A stretch of 64,000 nt of DNA from Bacillus sp. FJAT-29790 (lineage in GTDB: Bacteria; Bacillota; Bacilli; Bacillales; Cytobacillaceae): the NCBI RefSeq assembly GCF_019039215.1, contig NZ_JAHNZZ010000001.1, positions 2,934,407 to 2,998,406 of the forward strand, written 5' to 3'. Positions 41,396 to 49,346 of the stretch are shown piece by piece. Position 1 is the first letter of the stretch, and every line of letters starts with the position of its first letter. A program made the translations under genes and the position numbers. The notes beneath the pieces are model-generated. The model was given only the letters and a program-made list of their open reading frames with translations. It did no database searches and was not told the DNA's origin.

Positions 41396-43063
41396 ATGTC
41401 TTCTAACTGGATTCCGTTTGATCACCCTTTGGAGCAGCACGCTAAATATGCATATATTCTTTATTATTCAAGGATGTTGAACATCGATCCTATCTTAGCT
41501 CACTATCTATTTCACCATGGATTTAATAATGAGGAGAAATTAATACACTTTTTCATGCCAGACATTAGGACGGATTTACATCATCCCTTTTTATTAAATG
41601 ACATGAAAAAAGCGGTCATTCGTATCATAAAAGCATTAAAGCAAAAAGAAAACATCTTAATTTTCGGAGACTATGATGTGGATGGGATTACCGCAACATC
41701 CATTCTTTATTTAGCACTCAAAAAATTCACAGGAAAAGTATCTTATCGTTTACCTTTAAGAAACGAAGGCTATGGATTGTCCATACAATCCATGCAGAAA
41801 GTAGATGATAATATTTCTTTAATCGTCACAGTTGATAATGGCACAAGTTCTCACGAGGCGCTGCAACTAGCTAAGGAAAAAGGAATTGATGTCATTGTTA
41901 CGGATCATCATGAAATTTTAGGACCCTATCCAAACTGTCATGCTTTTATTAATCCCATGCGGCATGACAATACCTATCCATTTACGGCATTGTCGGGCGC
42001 AGGTGTGGCACTTAAAGTTGTACAAGCCTTGTATGAAGCAGCTAAGCGAGAATTAGATAAGGATTTTATGACATACATTGAATTAGCGGCTTTAGGTACA
42101 ATGGCAGACATCATGCCCATTACGGATGAAAATCGAGTGATTTGCAAAGAAGGATTAAAAAAGATGATGATTAATCCTCATCCAGTGTTTGGCAAAATTT
42201 TTGAAGAGTTATATGTAAAGGAGATCGACAGCTCTACGATAGGCTTTTTACTTGGTCCCATTTTTAATTCCTGCGGCCGAATCAGTGACCCGAATATTGC
42301 CGTGGACATATTAACAAAAGAATATATTCAAGGCTCAGAAATTACTTCATTAATTGCTTTGAATGCCAAACGCAAGGAAATGACGAAACAGCAATTTATA
42401 ATAGCAGAAGAGCAAATAAAGAAAAAGCAACTTTACCATGATAAAGTTATCGTAGTCCATGGTGATTTTCACAATGGAATCATCGGTATTATTGCATCGC
42501 GAATAGCGGAAAAATACAAAAAGCCAGCAATAGTCATTACTTCGTCGGGTACTGGATCAGCAAGAAGTGTAAATGGCTCTGGCTTCTCGATCATTAACGT
42601 AATTAATAATTGTGCCGACCATCTAATCAAACATGGCGGCCATCAGGCGGCAGCAGGTCTTTCTATCACTTCTAATGAAAAGAATATTGAACAATTTCGT
42701 AAAGCCATCCAGATTAAAGCCCGAAGTGAGGTCTTCAGACATCCTCATATGACTTATGTGCAGAAACTTAACATCAATCAATTTTCAAGACATCTTTATA
42801 GCGACATCATTTCGATGGAACCGTTTGGGATTAATCTTCCTAAACCAATGTTTTATTGTGACACCAATCTCTTGTCGTCATTCAGTTTATTTGGAAAGAA
42901 CAAAGAACATTTGAAATTTCGTTATCGTAAAAACGAGGCTGTTGCATTTTTTAAAGGGGCGCTAATGCTGGAACTTGCTAACAAAAAACGGATACATACG
43001 CTTTACTCACCATTTGATTATCGCAAAGGGAATTTTCAAATTCATGCGATAAGAGCAGAATAA
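41396..43063 (+). CDS. Short RecJ-like single-strand exonuclease (DHH family)
   Basis: 555 residues. DHH motifs: FGDYDVDGITATSI (I), VTVDNGTSSHEAL (II), VIVTDHHE (III), ALGTMADIMPI (IV); DHHA1 motif GGHQAAAGLSI near the C terminus. Chromosomal RecJ of Bacillus is about 780 residues, so this lacks the C-terminal extension and is likely an element-borne version. Co-transcribed with a serine recombinase, it may process DNA ends during excision, integration or recombination; this is inference. Confidence 0.85.
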   Translation: MSSNWIPFDHPLEQHAKYAYILYYSRMLNIDPILAHYLFHHGFNNEEKLIHFFMPDIRTDLHHPFLLNDMKKAVIRIIKALKQKENILIFGDYDVDGITATSILYLALKKFTGKVSYRLPLRNEGYGLSIQSMQKVDDNISLIVTVDNGTSSHEALQLAKEKGIDVIVTDHHEILGPYPNCHAFINPMRHDNTYPFTALSGAGVALKVVQALYEAAKRELDKDFMTYIELAALGTMADIMPITDENRVICKEGLKKMMINPHPVFGKIFEELYVKEIDSSTIGFLLGPIFNSCGRISDPNIAVDILTKEYIQGSEITSLIALNAKRKEMTKQQFIIAEEQIKKKQLYHDKVIVVHGDFHNGIIGIIASRIAEKYKKPAIVITSSGTGSARSVNGSGFSIINVINNCADHLIKHGGHQAAAGLSITSNEKNIEQFRKAIQIKARSEVFRHPHMTYVQKLNINQFSRHLYSDIISMEPFGINLPKPMFYCDTNLLSSFSLFGKNKEHLKFRYRKNEAVAFFKGALMLELANKKRIHTLYSPFDYRKGNFQIHAIRAE

Positions 43064-43510
43064 GATTTGATATTTCATGGTAGCATCTTTGATGAGTGTA
43101 ATAAATACCTAAAATACACAAGCAAAAGGGGTTAATCCTTCTTCGATCAACGCATTCGTAATTATCACTTTATTAATGTAATTCCCATATCACTTTGAAT
43201 AAACGCACACCATTTTATCCATTCAAAGTATTATATCTTATTGTTTATTAATTGAAATTTCGGAATTTCATAGGAAGATTTTCCATTTTTCTGTATAATA
43301 AATTATAGAGAGAGTTTTATATGATAATTAAGGGTGAAATTTTTAAAATTACTCGTGATTGGGAACAGCAAACTCTAATTGATCAAGTACCAATTTAAAT
43401 AAATAAAAGATTAAAACTGATTGTATTGGGGTTTGTTAAATAAGAAAAATAATAAACCAATTCAGAGAAAAGGAATAATATCTAAAAAAATTTGATAAGG
43501 AGGTTTTATT
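43064..43510. other. 450-bp region with degenerate repeat S
   Basis: GGTTAATCCTTCTTCGATCAACGCATTCG (43,138-43,166 region) resembles the hairpin of repeat copy A. A 25-codon ORF (ATG 43,321) after TATAAT-like and GAGAG sequences is possible but unsupported. Nothing else recognised. Confidence 0.4.
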
Positions 43511-43930
43511 ATGCGTCCCAAGTGGTCAAAATGGGTCTTGAAATTACTATGGTTTCCAGGGTTATTGGGATTGTTATTTATTAGTAATCATTTTGAACTT
43601 ATCGTAAAGCAAAAAGTGACCGAAACTTTTATTCATTTGCCTCTGTTTTGGTTTTATTCGATCGTACCTTTTATATTTGGTGTTTACATTTCTCTACTTT
43701 TCGTAAAAAAGTGGTTGTTTAAAATGAATAAACAATTATTTCTTTGTGTAACAGTACCCTGTCTGATTATTTCGTTTTACTTTCCAATCGTAGCTACTTT
43801 TTTTTCAAATGCACCAATCCCTTTTGTTTATTGGATAATTAATCCAACTTCCACTGGAATTGCCTCAATAGTGGCTGGTTTGACCTTTATGTTGGCTTTT
43901 TTCGGAGCTGATCAGCAATCAGCCAGATAA
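43511..43930 (+). CDS. Polytopic membrane protein
   Basis: 139 residues with four hydrophobic helices (about 9-26, 44-65, 75-97, 108-132). AAGGAGG ribosome site and a clear terminator behind. No family recognised. Confidence 0.6.
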   Translation: MRPKWSKWVLKLLWFPGLLGLLFISNHFELIVKQKVTETFIHLPLFWFYSIVPFIFGVYISLLFVKKWLFKMNKQLFLCVTVPCLIISFYFPIVATFFSNAPIPFVYWIINPTSTGIASIVAGLTFMLAFFGADQQSAR

Positions 43931-43989
43931 GTTTTGAAGTAAAAAATACAAAAGAACAGCCTTTAGCAGCTGAACAATAAATATCAAAA

Positions 43990-44025
43990 AAAGGTATTGG
44001 TTATTATATAGTCCAATACCTTTTC
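43990..44025 (+). terminator. Terminator after the membrane-protein gene
   Basis: AAAGGTATTGG/CCAATACCTTTT hairpin with an 11-12-nt loop. Confidence 0.85.
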
Positions 44026-44076
44026 GATGTTATTTAAACTTGTCTAAGTTTGAAGAAAAATAAAGGACTCCATCTC

Positions 44077-44415
44077 TTATCTTTTATCTGTATCTGCTTC
44101 AATTAACTCTTCTTCTTTTGTATAGGAGTAAAGTGTATCTCCTACAATTAAATGGTCAGAACGATTTAACATGCTGATAGATTAGATTTTTTATCAAATT
44201 TCTTTGCTACTGCTAAAGTTGTTACTGTTTCCATATCCACTCCAACATGACCTTTAAAAGCCCCATCGCTATTCGTTTCTTTAGTTTCAAGTAACATTGC
44301 ACTTGTAGTAAAAACACTTCCTACTACATATGAATATCCTCTTTTTTCGCAATAATCTATGGTTGCATTGGGTAATCCTTCATTTGATCTAGCTGTTTTG
44401 TTATTTGGAAAAGTC
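44077..44415 (-). pseudogene. Nucleoside phosphorylase remnant
   Basis: Encodes LPNATIDYCEKRGYSYVVGSVFTTSAMLLET...GHVGVDMETVTTLAVAKKF, the C-terminal active-site region of PNP/UDP-phosphorylase-like proteins (substrate-binding VDMET). After a frameshift near 44,165 it continues as LNRSDHLIVGDTLYSYTKEEELIEAD. The N-terminal half is missing and the remnant begins inside the 3' end of the neighbouring gene, which indicates a recombination junction. Confidence 0.7.
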
Positions 44416-45327
44416 TCCATTTTTATTAACGGGTTCCACTTCATTCTTATTTTGAGCAGAAAGGCTTTCAAAATACTGCTTTGTCGCATTATTTATTAGT
44501 CTTTTTTGTTGTTTATACATTTTTTGCGTAAAAGGACATCTCACCTTGCCATCGTCCGCGACAAACTCTTGTCTTAAAAACCCCTCATGGAAAATTTGAT
44601 CATAAATTGTTCTAAGATGGTCTTCCGTAACAGAATTTTTGATGCTTGGATCTAACTTTAATATCGTGTCATTGCTAATATTTTTATAATCCTCAAAAGT
44701 AACAGGATGGTTTGGTTTGTTATTGGCATTTTCAGTTTTTAATTTTGAGTCAATATCGGTTTCCTTAGAATTTTCAAACAGTAATAATTTTTCTTTTAGT
44801 TGCTTATTTTCTTCATCGATGATTTCGTATAACTCTATGATTGTTTTATTTTCCTCTTGTAAAGTTTCACATTTCTCTTTACGGCTATTGTTTAATTCCA
44901 TCTCTTCAATCATATCCATTTCAATAATTTGTTTCTCTTCCTGCAATTCCAATAACGAATTTTCCAAATAAATAATCCTTTGCTGCAATTGATCAATCAC
45001 TTTTTCATTAACCCCGTCTAACTTTTGCCCTCTTTTTTCTTCATCATTATTACCGTTTGGTGGATTATTTTTTTCTTTTTGTTCTCCGATATTAAGATTC
45101 TTTATATATTCTTCATATGTCTCTATAATAGCTGGTAAGCCTGGGCGTTCCTCTTCAATAAAATCAAACAAATCTTCCTCTAAAACTCTGTAACCGTCTT
45201 TTCTATTCGCACTTCTTGTCCCATGAATTTTCCCATCACGAATCCAACGAGTTACCATTTGCTGACAATCCGTTATGTAGTATTTTCGAAGAATCGCAAA
45301 GACTTCGTGTACATTATACTCCCTCAT
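44401..45327 (-). CDS. Excisionase/MerR-type HTH protein with long coiled coil
   Basis: 308 residues: N-terminal winged helix of the Xis/MerR kind (EYNVHEVFAILRKYYITDCQQMVTRWIRDGKIHGTRSANRKDGYRV); coiled coil at about 120-205; a C-terminal segment with HEGFLRQEFVADDGKVRCPFTQKMYKQQKRLI. ATG 45,327 after GGGTGG. The type occurs on Bacillus plasmids and elements; it may be a segregation or regulatory protein. Its 3' end touches the phosphorylase remnant. Confidence 0.65.
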   Translation of the reverse strand: MREYNVHEVFAILRKYYITDCQQMVTRWIRDGKIHGTRSANRKDGYRVLEEDLFDFIEEERPGLPAIIETYEEYIKNLNIGEQKEKNNPPNGNNDEEKRGQKLDGVNEKVIDQLQQRIIYLENSLLELQEEKQIIEMDMIEEMELNNSRKEKCETLQEENKTIIELYEIIDEENKQLKEKLLLFENSKETDIDSKLKTENANNKPNHPVTFEDYKNISNDTILKLDPSIKNSVTEDHLRTIYDQIFHEGFLRQEFVADDGKVRCPFTQKMYKQQKRLINNATKQYFESLSAQNKNEVEPVNKNGDFSK

Positions 45328-45450
45328 ATAAACCACCCTTCGTATCATTACTTGGGTAACTATATGAATTTATAATAATAAAAAGAACCCAAGATAGGAT
45401 TAGCGGTTCAATTTTAGGAAAGATAATTTCAAAAAATTACACTAATTGGA

Positions 45451-45669
45451 ATGAAATTAATAGTAAAGGTAGTGGGCACTTCAGAGAGAAATATAGGAAT
45501 TTTAAATAAAGCCGTTGCAGAACTTCAAGAGGAATACAATACAGTAAATGAATTCGATTATAAGGAAAGTCAAGAGATAGTTTGGGAGAAAATTGAAGGA
45601 TTTTATAAAGCATACAATGTTTCTGTTTTGATTAGAAAGATGAAAACAACTTTATATTTTAAATCGTAA
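45451..45669 (+). CDS. Small hypothetical protein
   Basis: 72 residues, soluble (KLIVKVVGTSERNIGILNKAVAELQEEYN...). Only a weak TTGGA precedes ATG. Divergent from the HTH gene. Not recognised. Confidence 0.4.
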   Translation: MKLIVKVVGTSERNIGILNKAVAELQEEYNTVNEFDYKESQEIVWEKIEGFYKAYNVSVLIRKMKTTLYFKS

Positions 45670-45792
45670 AGGTTGCTCCTTTTTAGAAACAGCCTCAGTT
45701 TTGAAGTAGAAAATCATACAAAGACTCCAAATTCACCTAATACATATCAATGAATTTGGAGTTAAAATAGCTAATATTTTTATGATTCCATT

Positions 45793-46938
45793 CTATCGGA
45801 CAACTTCTTTAAGTTGAATCCTCTCACCAATTGTAAAGGCGTGATGGAAACCATCCTTTTCATCAAATAAAGAAAGTGGCAAATCTGCTTTAGGCATCCA
45901 GACCCTTCCTAATTCAATGGCAACTGAAACAGGAACCGCGGGGAATACATGGATAATGTTATCGTGACCGTGAACTAATTTTATGTTATTTAAAAGTTCT
46001 CTAAATACTTTTCGAATTTTCCTCAATTGATTGCTACTTTTCAAATAGTCATTGTAAGGCGATGGAATAGTTACGTTCCATATCGACACATCATCTCCTA
46101 GGGTATTTAAAATCCTCTGATTATCTATTGTGGCACTTAAGGATAAGTTAAGAGCCACTTTTTTATGAATGATTTCAGGTTTTTCTACGATGTATTCAAA
46201 CCCTTCAGGATCATCTTGCCATTTCCAATCCGATGGCTCTCGATGTAATTGATAAACATCGGCGGGGCAAATATCGGAAAGTAGTCTGCCTAACTCAATG
46301 AGTAATGGTTGTGGAGCCAAAGCAAAAACAGAGAGATGTTGGATGTCACCTAATTCTAACCTTCTTTTCACTTTATCTAAAAATTGGTTTCTTAAATTCT
46401 CACTCTCCATCGTCCAATAAAGTTCTTGATGATCACGAAAAGGGCTATTCATAATGCTCAATTCAATGGCAGGCTTCTCAGCTGGATACCTTTGGGGTAA
46501 CATAGCAGGAGTAGTTCTCTCCCAATGTACTGGAGAACTATGTTCCCCGATATTCGCACCGTAAAATAAAACATGACTCTTCCTGTCTTCACCAATCGAT
46601 GTAACCATTTCAACTCTCAATTCATGCTTTTTCTTCATGTCCACTAATCTTTCCACAGGATGTCCTTCAACATCTTCTCTATCTATTAACCTATGATGCT
46701 TATCACACATTAGCATAAGATTTGATATGTCTTTCGCCAACTTTTCAGAAAGAGTTTCGTGTCCTCTTGGACCGTTAGGACTGTCGGCAATAATATGAGC
46801 AATATAGGCAGCATTAAATTCCCATTGAGTTAAAGAATCCATCCAAAGCGGTTCATTACAACCTTCGTACTGACATCTTCCTGCTGCTTTACCCCAAAGC
46901 CTGTTCTTCACTCTATCGGGAATACTTGTTTTAGACAT
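45793..46938 (-). CDS. CBASS effector: HNH endonuclease fused to SAVED (Cap5-like)
   Basis: 381 residues. N-terminal HNH nuclease with CQYEGCNEPLW, AYIAHIIADSPNGPRG and NLMLMCDKHHRLID; C-terminal SAVED domain (about 150-380; MNSPFRDHQELYW, HLSVFALAPQPLLIELGRLL, HVFPAVPVSVAIELGR), which binds cyclic oligonucleotides. On binding the signal it degrades DNA and kills the infected cell. Last gene of the CBASS operon. ATG 46,938 with GAGGAG at 9 nt. Confidence 0.92.
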   Translation of the reverse strand: MSKTSIPDRVKNRLWGKAAGRCQYEGCNEPLWMDSLTQWEFNAAYIAHIIADSPNGPRGHETLSEKLAKDISNLMLMCDKHHRLIDREDVEGHPVERLVDMKKKHELRVEMVTSIGEDRKSHVLFYGANIGEHSSPVHWERTTPAMLPQRYPAEKPAIELSIMNSPFRDHQELYWTMESENLRNQFLDKVKRRLELGDIQHLSVFALAPQPLLIELGRLLSDICPADVYQLHREPSDWKWQDDPEGFEYIVEKPEIIHKKVALNLSLSATIDNQRILNTLGDDVSIWNVTIPSPYNDYLKSSNQLRKIRKVFRELLNNIKLVHGHDNIIHVFPAVPVSVAIELGRVWMPKADLPLSLFDEKDGFHHAFTIGERIQLKEVVR

Positions 46939-47029
46939 AAGTGATTTCTCCTCTCCTTTTTCTCTTATCACCTTTTAAATAAAATAAACAGGGGAAAACA
47001 TCTATGTCCCCTGCTATCATTTGTAGATA

Positions 47030-47476
47030 TTACACAAATCTCTTTTTTCTTTTTTTGTTAGGGTGTTCCCCTCCGCCTAACCATTCCCCTGTTGCATGCC
47101 ACGTTTCGTAGTAGTATAGCCAAAGTGATGTCCAGGGAACAATCGTTTCAGCAATAAGCATTTCTCTAGTCCATTCTTTCTTTTTGGGACGGAAAAGACA
47201 TAGTTTGTTTCCTGGATATACATGTGGAATTTTTTCATCTCCTCTTGTTGTCAATTTAGGTGAGAGTACAATGACTTCTGGTTGCTGCATATCCAATGAA
47301 TAAGAAATCTCGACCGTATAACTTTTACTAAGTGGTGTCGGCTGTAAATTTCCCGTCCAGATGACCGTGTTCTTTTTCCATTCCACATTAAATTCTGGAA
47401 AAGCAAGATTCATAGCAATAATCTGTTGTGAGATTGGAATATGAAACTTTTTAAACGCAATTCTCTTAACTGCCAT
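47030..47476 (-). CDS. CBASS E2-like protein (type II-short)
   Basis: 148 residues. YPGNKLCLFRPKKKEWTREM contains the likely catalytic Cys, followed by ETIVPWTSLWLYYYETWHATGEWLGGGEHP, the signature of stand-alone bacterial E2-like proteins in type II-short CBASS, which prime the cyclase by C-terminal conjugation. No separate E1/JAB protein is present, consistent with the short type. Overlaps the cyclase gene by 11 bp. Confidence 0.9.
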   Translation of the reverse strand: MAVKRIAFKKFHIPISQQIIAMNLAFPEFNVEWKKNTVIWTGNLQPTPLSKSYTVEISYSLDMQQPEVIVLSPKLTTRGDEKIPHVYPGNKLCLFRPKKKEWTREMLIAETIVPWTSLWLYYYETWHATGEWLGGGEHPNKKRKKRFV

Positions 47477-48596
47477 AAAACGTATTTTTCCTCATTGGTA
47501 TTACACTTTCTTCCTTTGATGCTGCTACTAACAATCCCGAACCAAACACGCCCAGTTTGTTGGTTGTTCTAGCTTTCTCGATGTATTCAGCCTGTTCTTT
47601 CATCGTTTCATTGATAACATTTTCACCAAACATCAATTTAAGTTCTTCGGCAATTTCATGGATTCCTCGTAGTTCGTTTAATTGGTCCCATTTTTCTTTT
47701 AAATGAAGGATAAATGTTACAAATGATCGATATAACTCAGATTGACCATCCCATCGTTCACTTAAATCTTCTTTTTTGTTTGTAGGATTTAAAACGACTA
47801 ACCTTTTTCCATTATTCGGGATATGTTTAAGAATGCCTTGAAGTACCTCCGAAATCGCTTCATAAACTGAAGCCTGTCCATTATAAAATTCCCCAGCTAA
47901 TGTTGTTAACACAATACTAATTGGTGCTGAATCAGGATCATCTTCAAAATAAACATCACGATATCGTTTTATCAATTGAACTGCTCGTTTTAATGGTGGT
48001 TTTCTTTCGATTGAATCATCATTTGGCAAGGGCTTAATATCCGCTCTTTTTTCAAGGTACGTTTCATATAAATAAGAACGCTCATTAAACCAACTTGTAT
48101 ATCCTTTTGGATTGCTATCTTTCCAATCCTTTGCTTTTCGATCAGGGACTTTAACACTTGTACTTGATGTATTGTCAGCTGGGTGAGCTGGTAGTATATC
48201 CATGTGAAATTCATTCGCATAATTCAGCCGAATACAGCGGTTTTTTCGTTCAACCATACCTTCATACATCTTGTTTTCCTTGAGGCGTTTTTCAATGGAG
48301 TTTAATAATTTTAGTGGATCTTTACCTTGCCAAGGCAGGTTAATTTGACAAACCAAATCAAGATCGTATTCTTGTTTTGAAAGTGGCTTTACAGTCGTGC
48401 TAATACTGAGGGACCCTTGTGGATAAATTTCAATATCCGCCCCATCAAACAATTCTTCATCCTTCGAAAGCCATGTTCCAACAGCGAGATATCTTTCCTC
48501 TGCCAGTTTTCGTTGTGTTTTACTGATTTGAAGTTTTGCACCAACGCGTTGTAGTAAATCATCTAGTTGGTTTGAAGCAGAAAAAATATCGTTCAT
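47466..48596 (-). CDS. CBASS CD-NTase cyclase
   Basis: 376 residues. Nucleotidyltransferase core: IYPQGSLSISTTVKP (GS motif), QEYDLDLVCQ (metal-binding Asp pair), FHMDILPAHP (third Asp). A helical C-terminal half ends in a flexible tail ..ESVIPMRKNTFYGS, the part to which E2-like proteins attach partners in this class. First gene of the operon. It would make a cyclic di- or trinucleotide upon phage infection. Confidence 0.93.
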   Translation of the reverse strand: MNDIFSASNQLDDLLQRVGAKLQISKTQRKLAEERYLAVGTWLSKDEELFDGADIEIYPQGSLSISTTVKPLSKQEYDLDLVCQINLPWQGKDPLKLLNSIEKRLKENKMYEGMVERKNRCIRLNYANEFHMDILPAHPADNTSSTSVKVPDRKAKDWKDSNPKGYTSWFNERSYLYETYLEKRADIKPLPNDDSIERKPPLKRAVQLIKRYRDVYFEDDPDSAPISIVLTTLAGEFYNGQASVYEAISEVLQGILKHIPNNGKRLVVLNPTNKKEDLSERWDGQSELYRSFVTFILHLKEKWDQLNELRGIHEIAEELKLMFGENVINETMKEQAEYIEKARTTNKLGVFGSGLLVAASKEESVIPMRKNTFYGS

Positions 48597-48616
48597 ATGG
48601 TCTCCTCTCTAGAAAA

Positions 48617-48679
48617 AACGAATATTCGTTCCTAGTTATTTATAACCATATTATATCCCCTTTGGTTAATATTGGTCAA
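48617..48679 (-). promoter_or_regulatory. CBASS promoter with palindromic operator
   Basis: On the minus strand TTGACC (48,674-48,679), 18 bp, TATAAT (48,650-48,655). Between it and the cyclase start is the perfect 14-bp palindrome AACGAATATTCGTT (48,617-48,630), then GAGAGGAG as ribosome site. The palindrome is a candidate repressor site. Confidence 0.7.
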
Positions 48680-48773
48680 GTCGGAATCACAATATATTGT
48701 ATAACTTCATCCGAAATACAACTATATGTTGTGTTGTGCATGTTAATAATTTACAAATGTCAATATTTTTAAA

Positions 48774-48815
48774 CAAAAAAGAACGATCAAATATTTAACA
48801 TTTGACCGTTCTTCA
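48774..48815 (-). terminator. Terminator upstream of the CBASS operon
   Basis: AAGAACGGTCAAAT/ATTTGATCGTTCTT hairpin followed on the minus strand by TTTTTTG. It ends whatever was transcribed from the remnant at 48,943. Confidence 0.85.
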
Positions 48816-48942
48816 TGCTATCGATTTATTAAAAGGTTATCATTTAAATAATATTTACCACTGCAATACAGTTTGGCATGTAAATTTTAAAGTAATTCAG
48901 AATTGAATTATTAATTAGAGGAGTTATTTTACGAGTGATACT

Positions 48943-49062
48943 TATTTTGCTTCTATTAATGCTTCCTCATCTTCATAGAATACCATGCCTGGGTTGTCGA
49001 TTTTGATGAAACCAGCCTCAGACAATTCCATTTCTAATTCTTCATCAGAAATATTAAACAAA
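48943..49062 (-). pseudogene. 3' remnant of an unknown gene
   Basis: A frame ending ...DEELEMELSEAGFIKIDN, PGMVFYEDEEALIEAK and stop looks like a genuine protein C terminus. It has no good start (only TTG) and its own terminator follows. It is probably what is left of a gene cut off by recombination in the element. The remainder of the 750-bp gap (48,597-49,346) holds the CBASS promoter and hairpins. Confidence 0.35.
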
Positions 49063-49259
49063 GAAAAGTATGCCTATGAATGAAAACTTGAAGTTCGATA
49101 TTTAATAAAGAATCTAGTATATAGGACATAGACAATGTTCCTAAAATAGGTTACCCATTGTCTTTTTCTTATCTTTTTTTAGTATTTAGCAAATTAGCAT
49201 ACAGGTAGTTACAAATAGTAAAATGTTAGGATGTTTTTAAACATATTTTTTGAGATTTA

Positions 49260-49292
49260 AAAAAGAGGTTGAATTTTGAATTCTACCTCTTT
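49260..49292 (-). terminator. Terminator of the dGTPase gene
   Basis: AAAGAGGTTGAATT/AATTCTACCTCTTT hairpin, 55 bp after the stop. Confidence 0.7.
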
Positions 49293-49346
49293 AATATTGG
49301 GGATTTTTTCATCAATTGGATATTTTCATAAATCTATTACCATCCT

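Noticed and set aside
43321-43398. 25-codon ORF after the RecJ-like gene
   Set aside because: Too short and without homology; weak ribosome site.
44717-44971. 84-residue plus-strand ORF
   Set aside because: Serine-rich antisense shadow of the coiled-coil gene.
48617-48630. LexA (SOS) box at the CBASS promoter
   Set aside because: The Bacillus box needs GAAC-N4-GTTC; the palindrome here has a different spacing.
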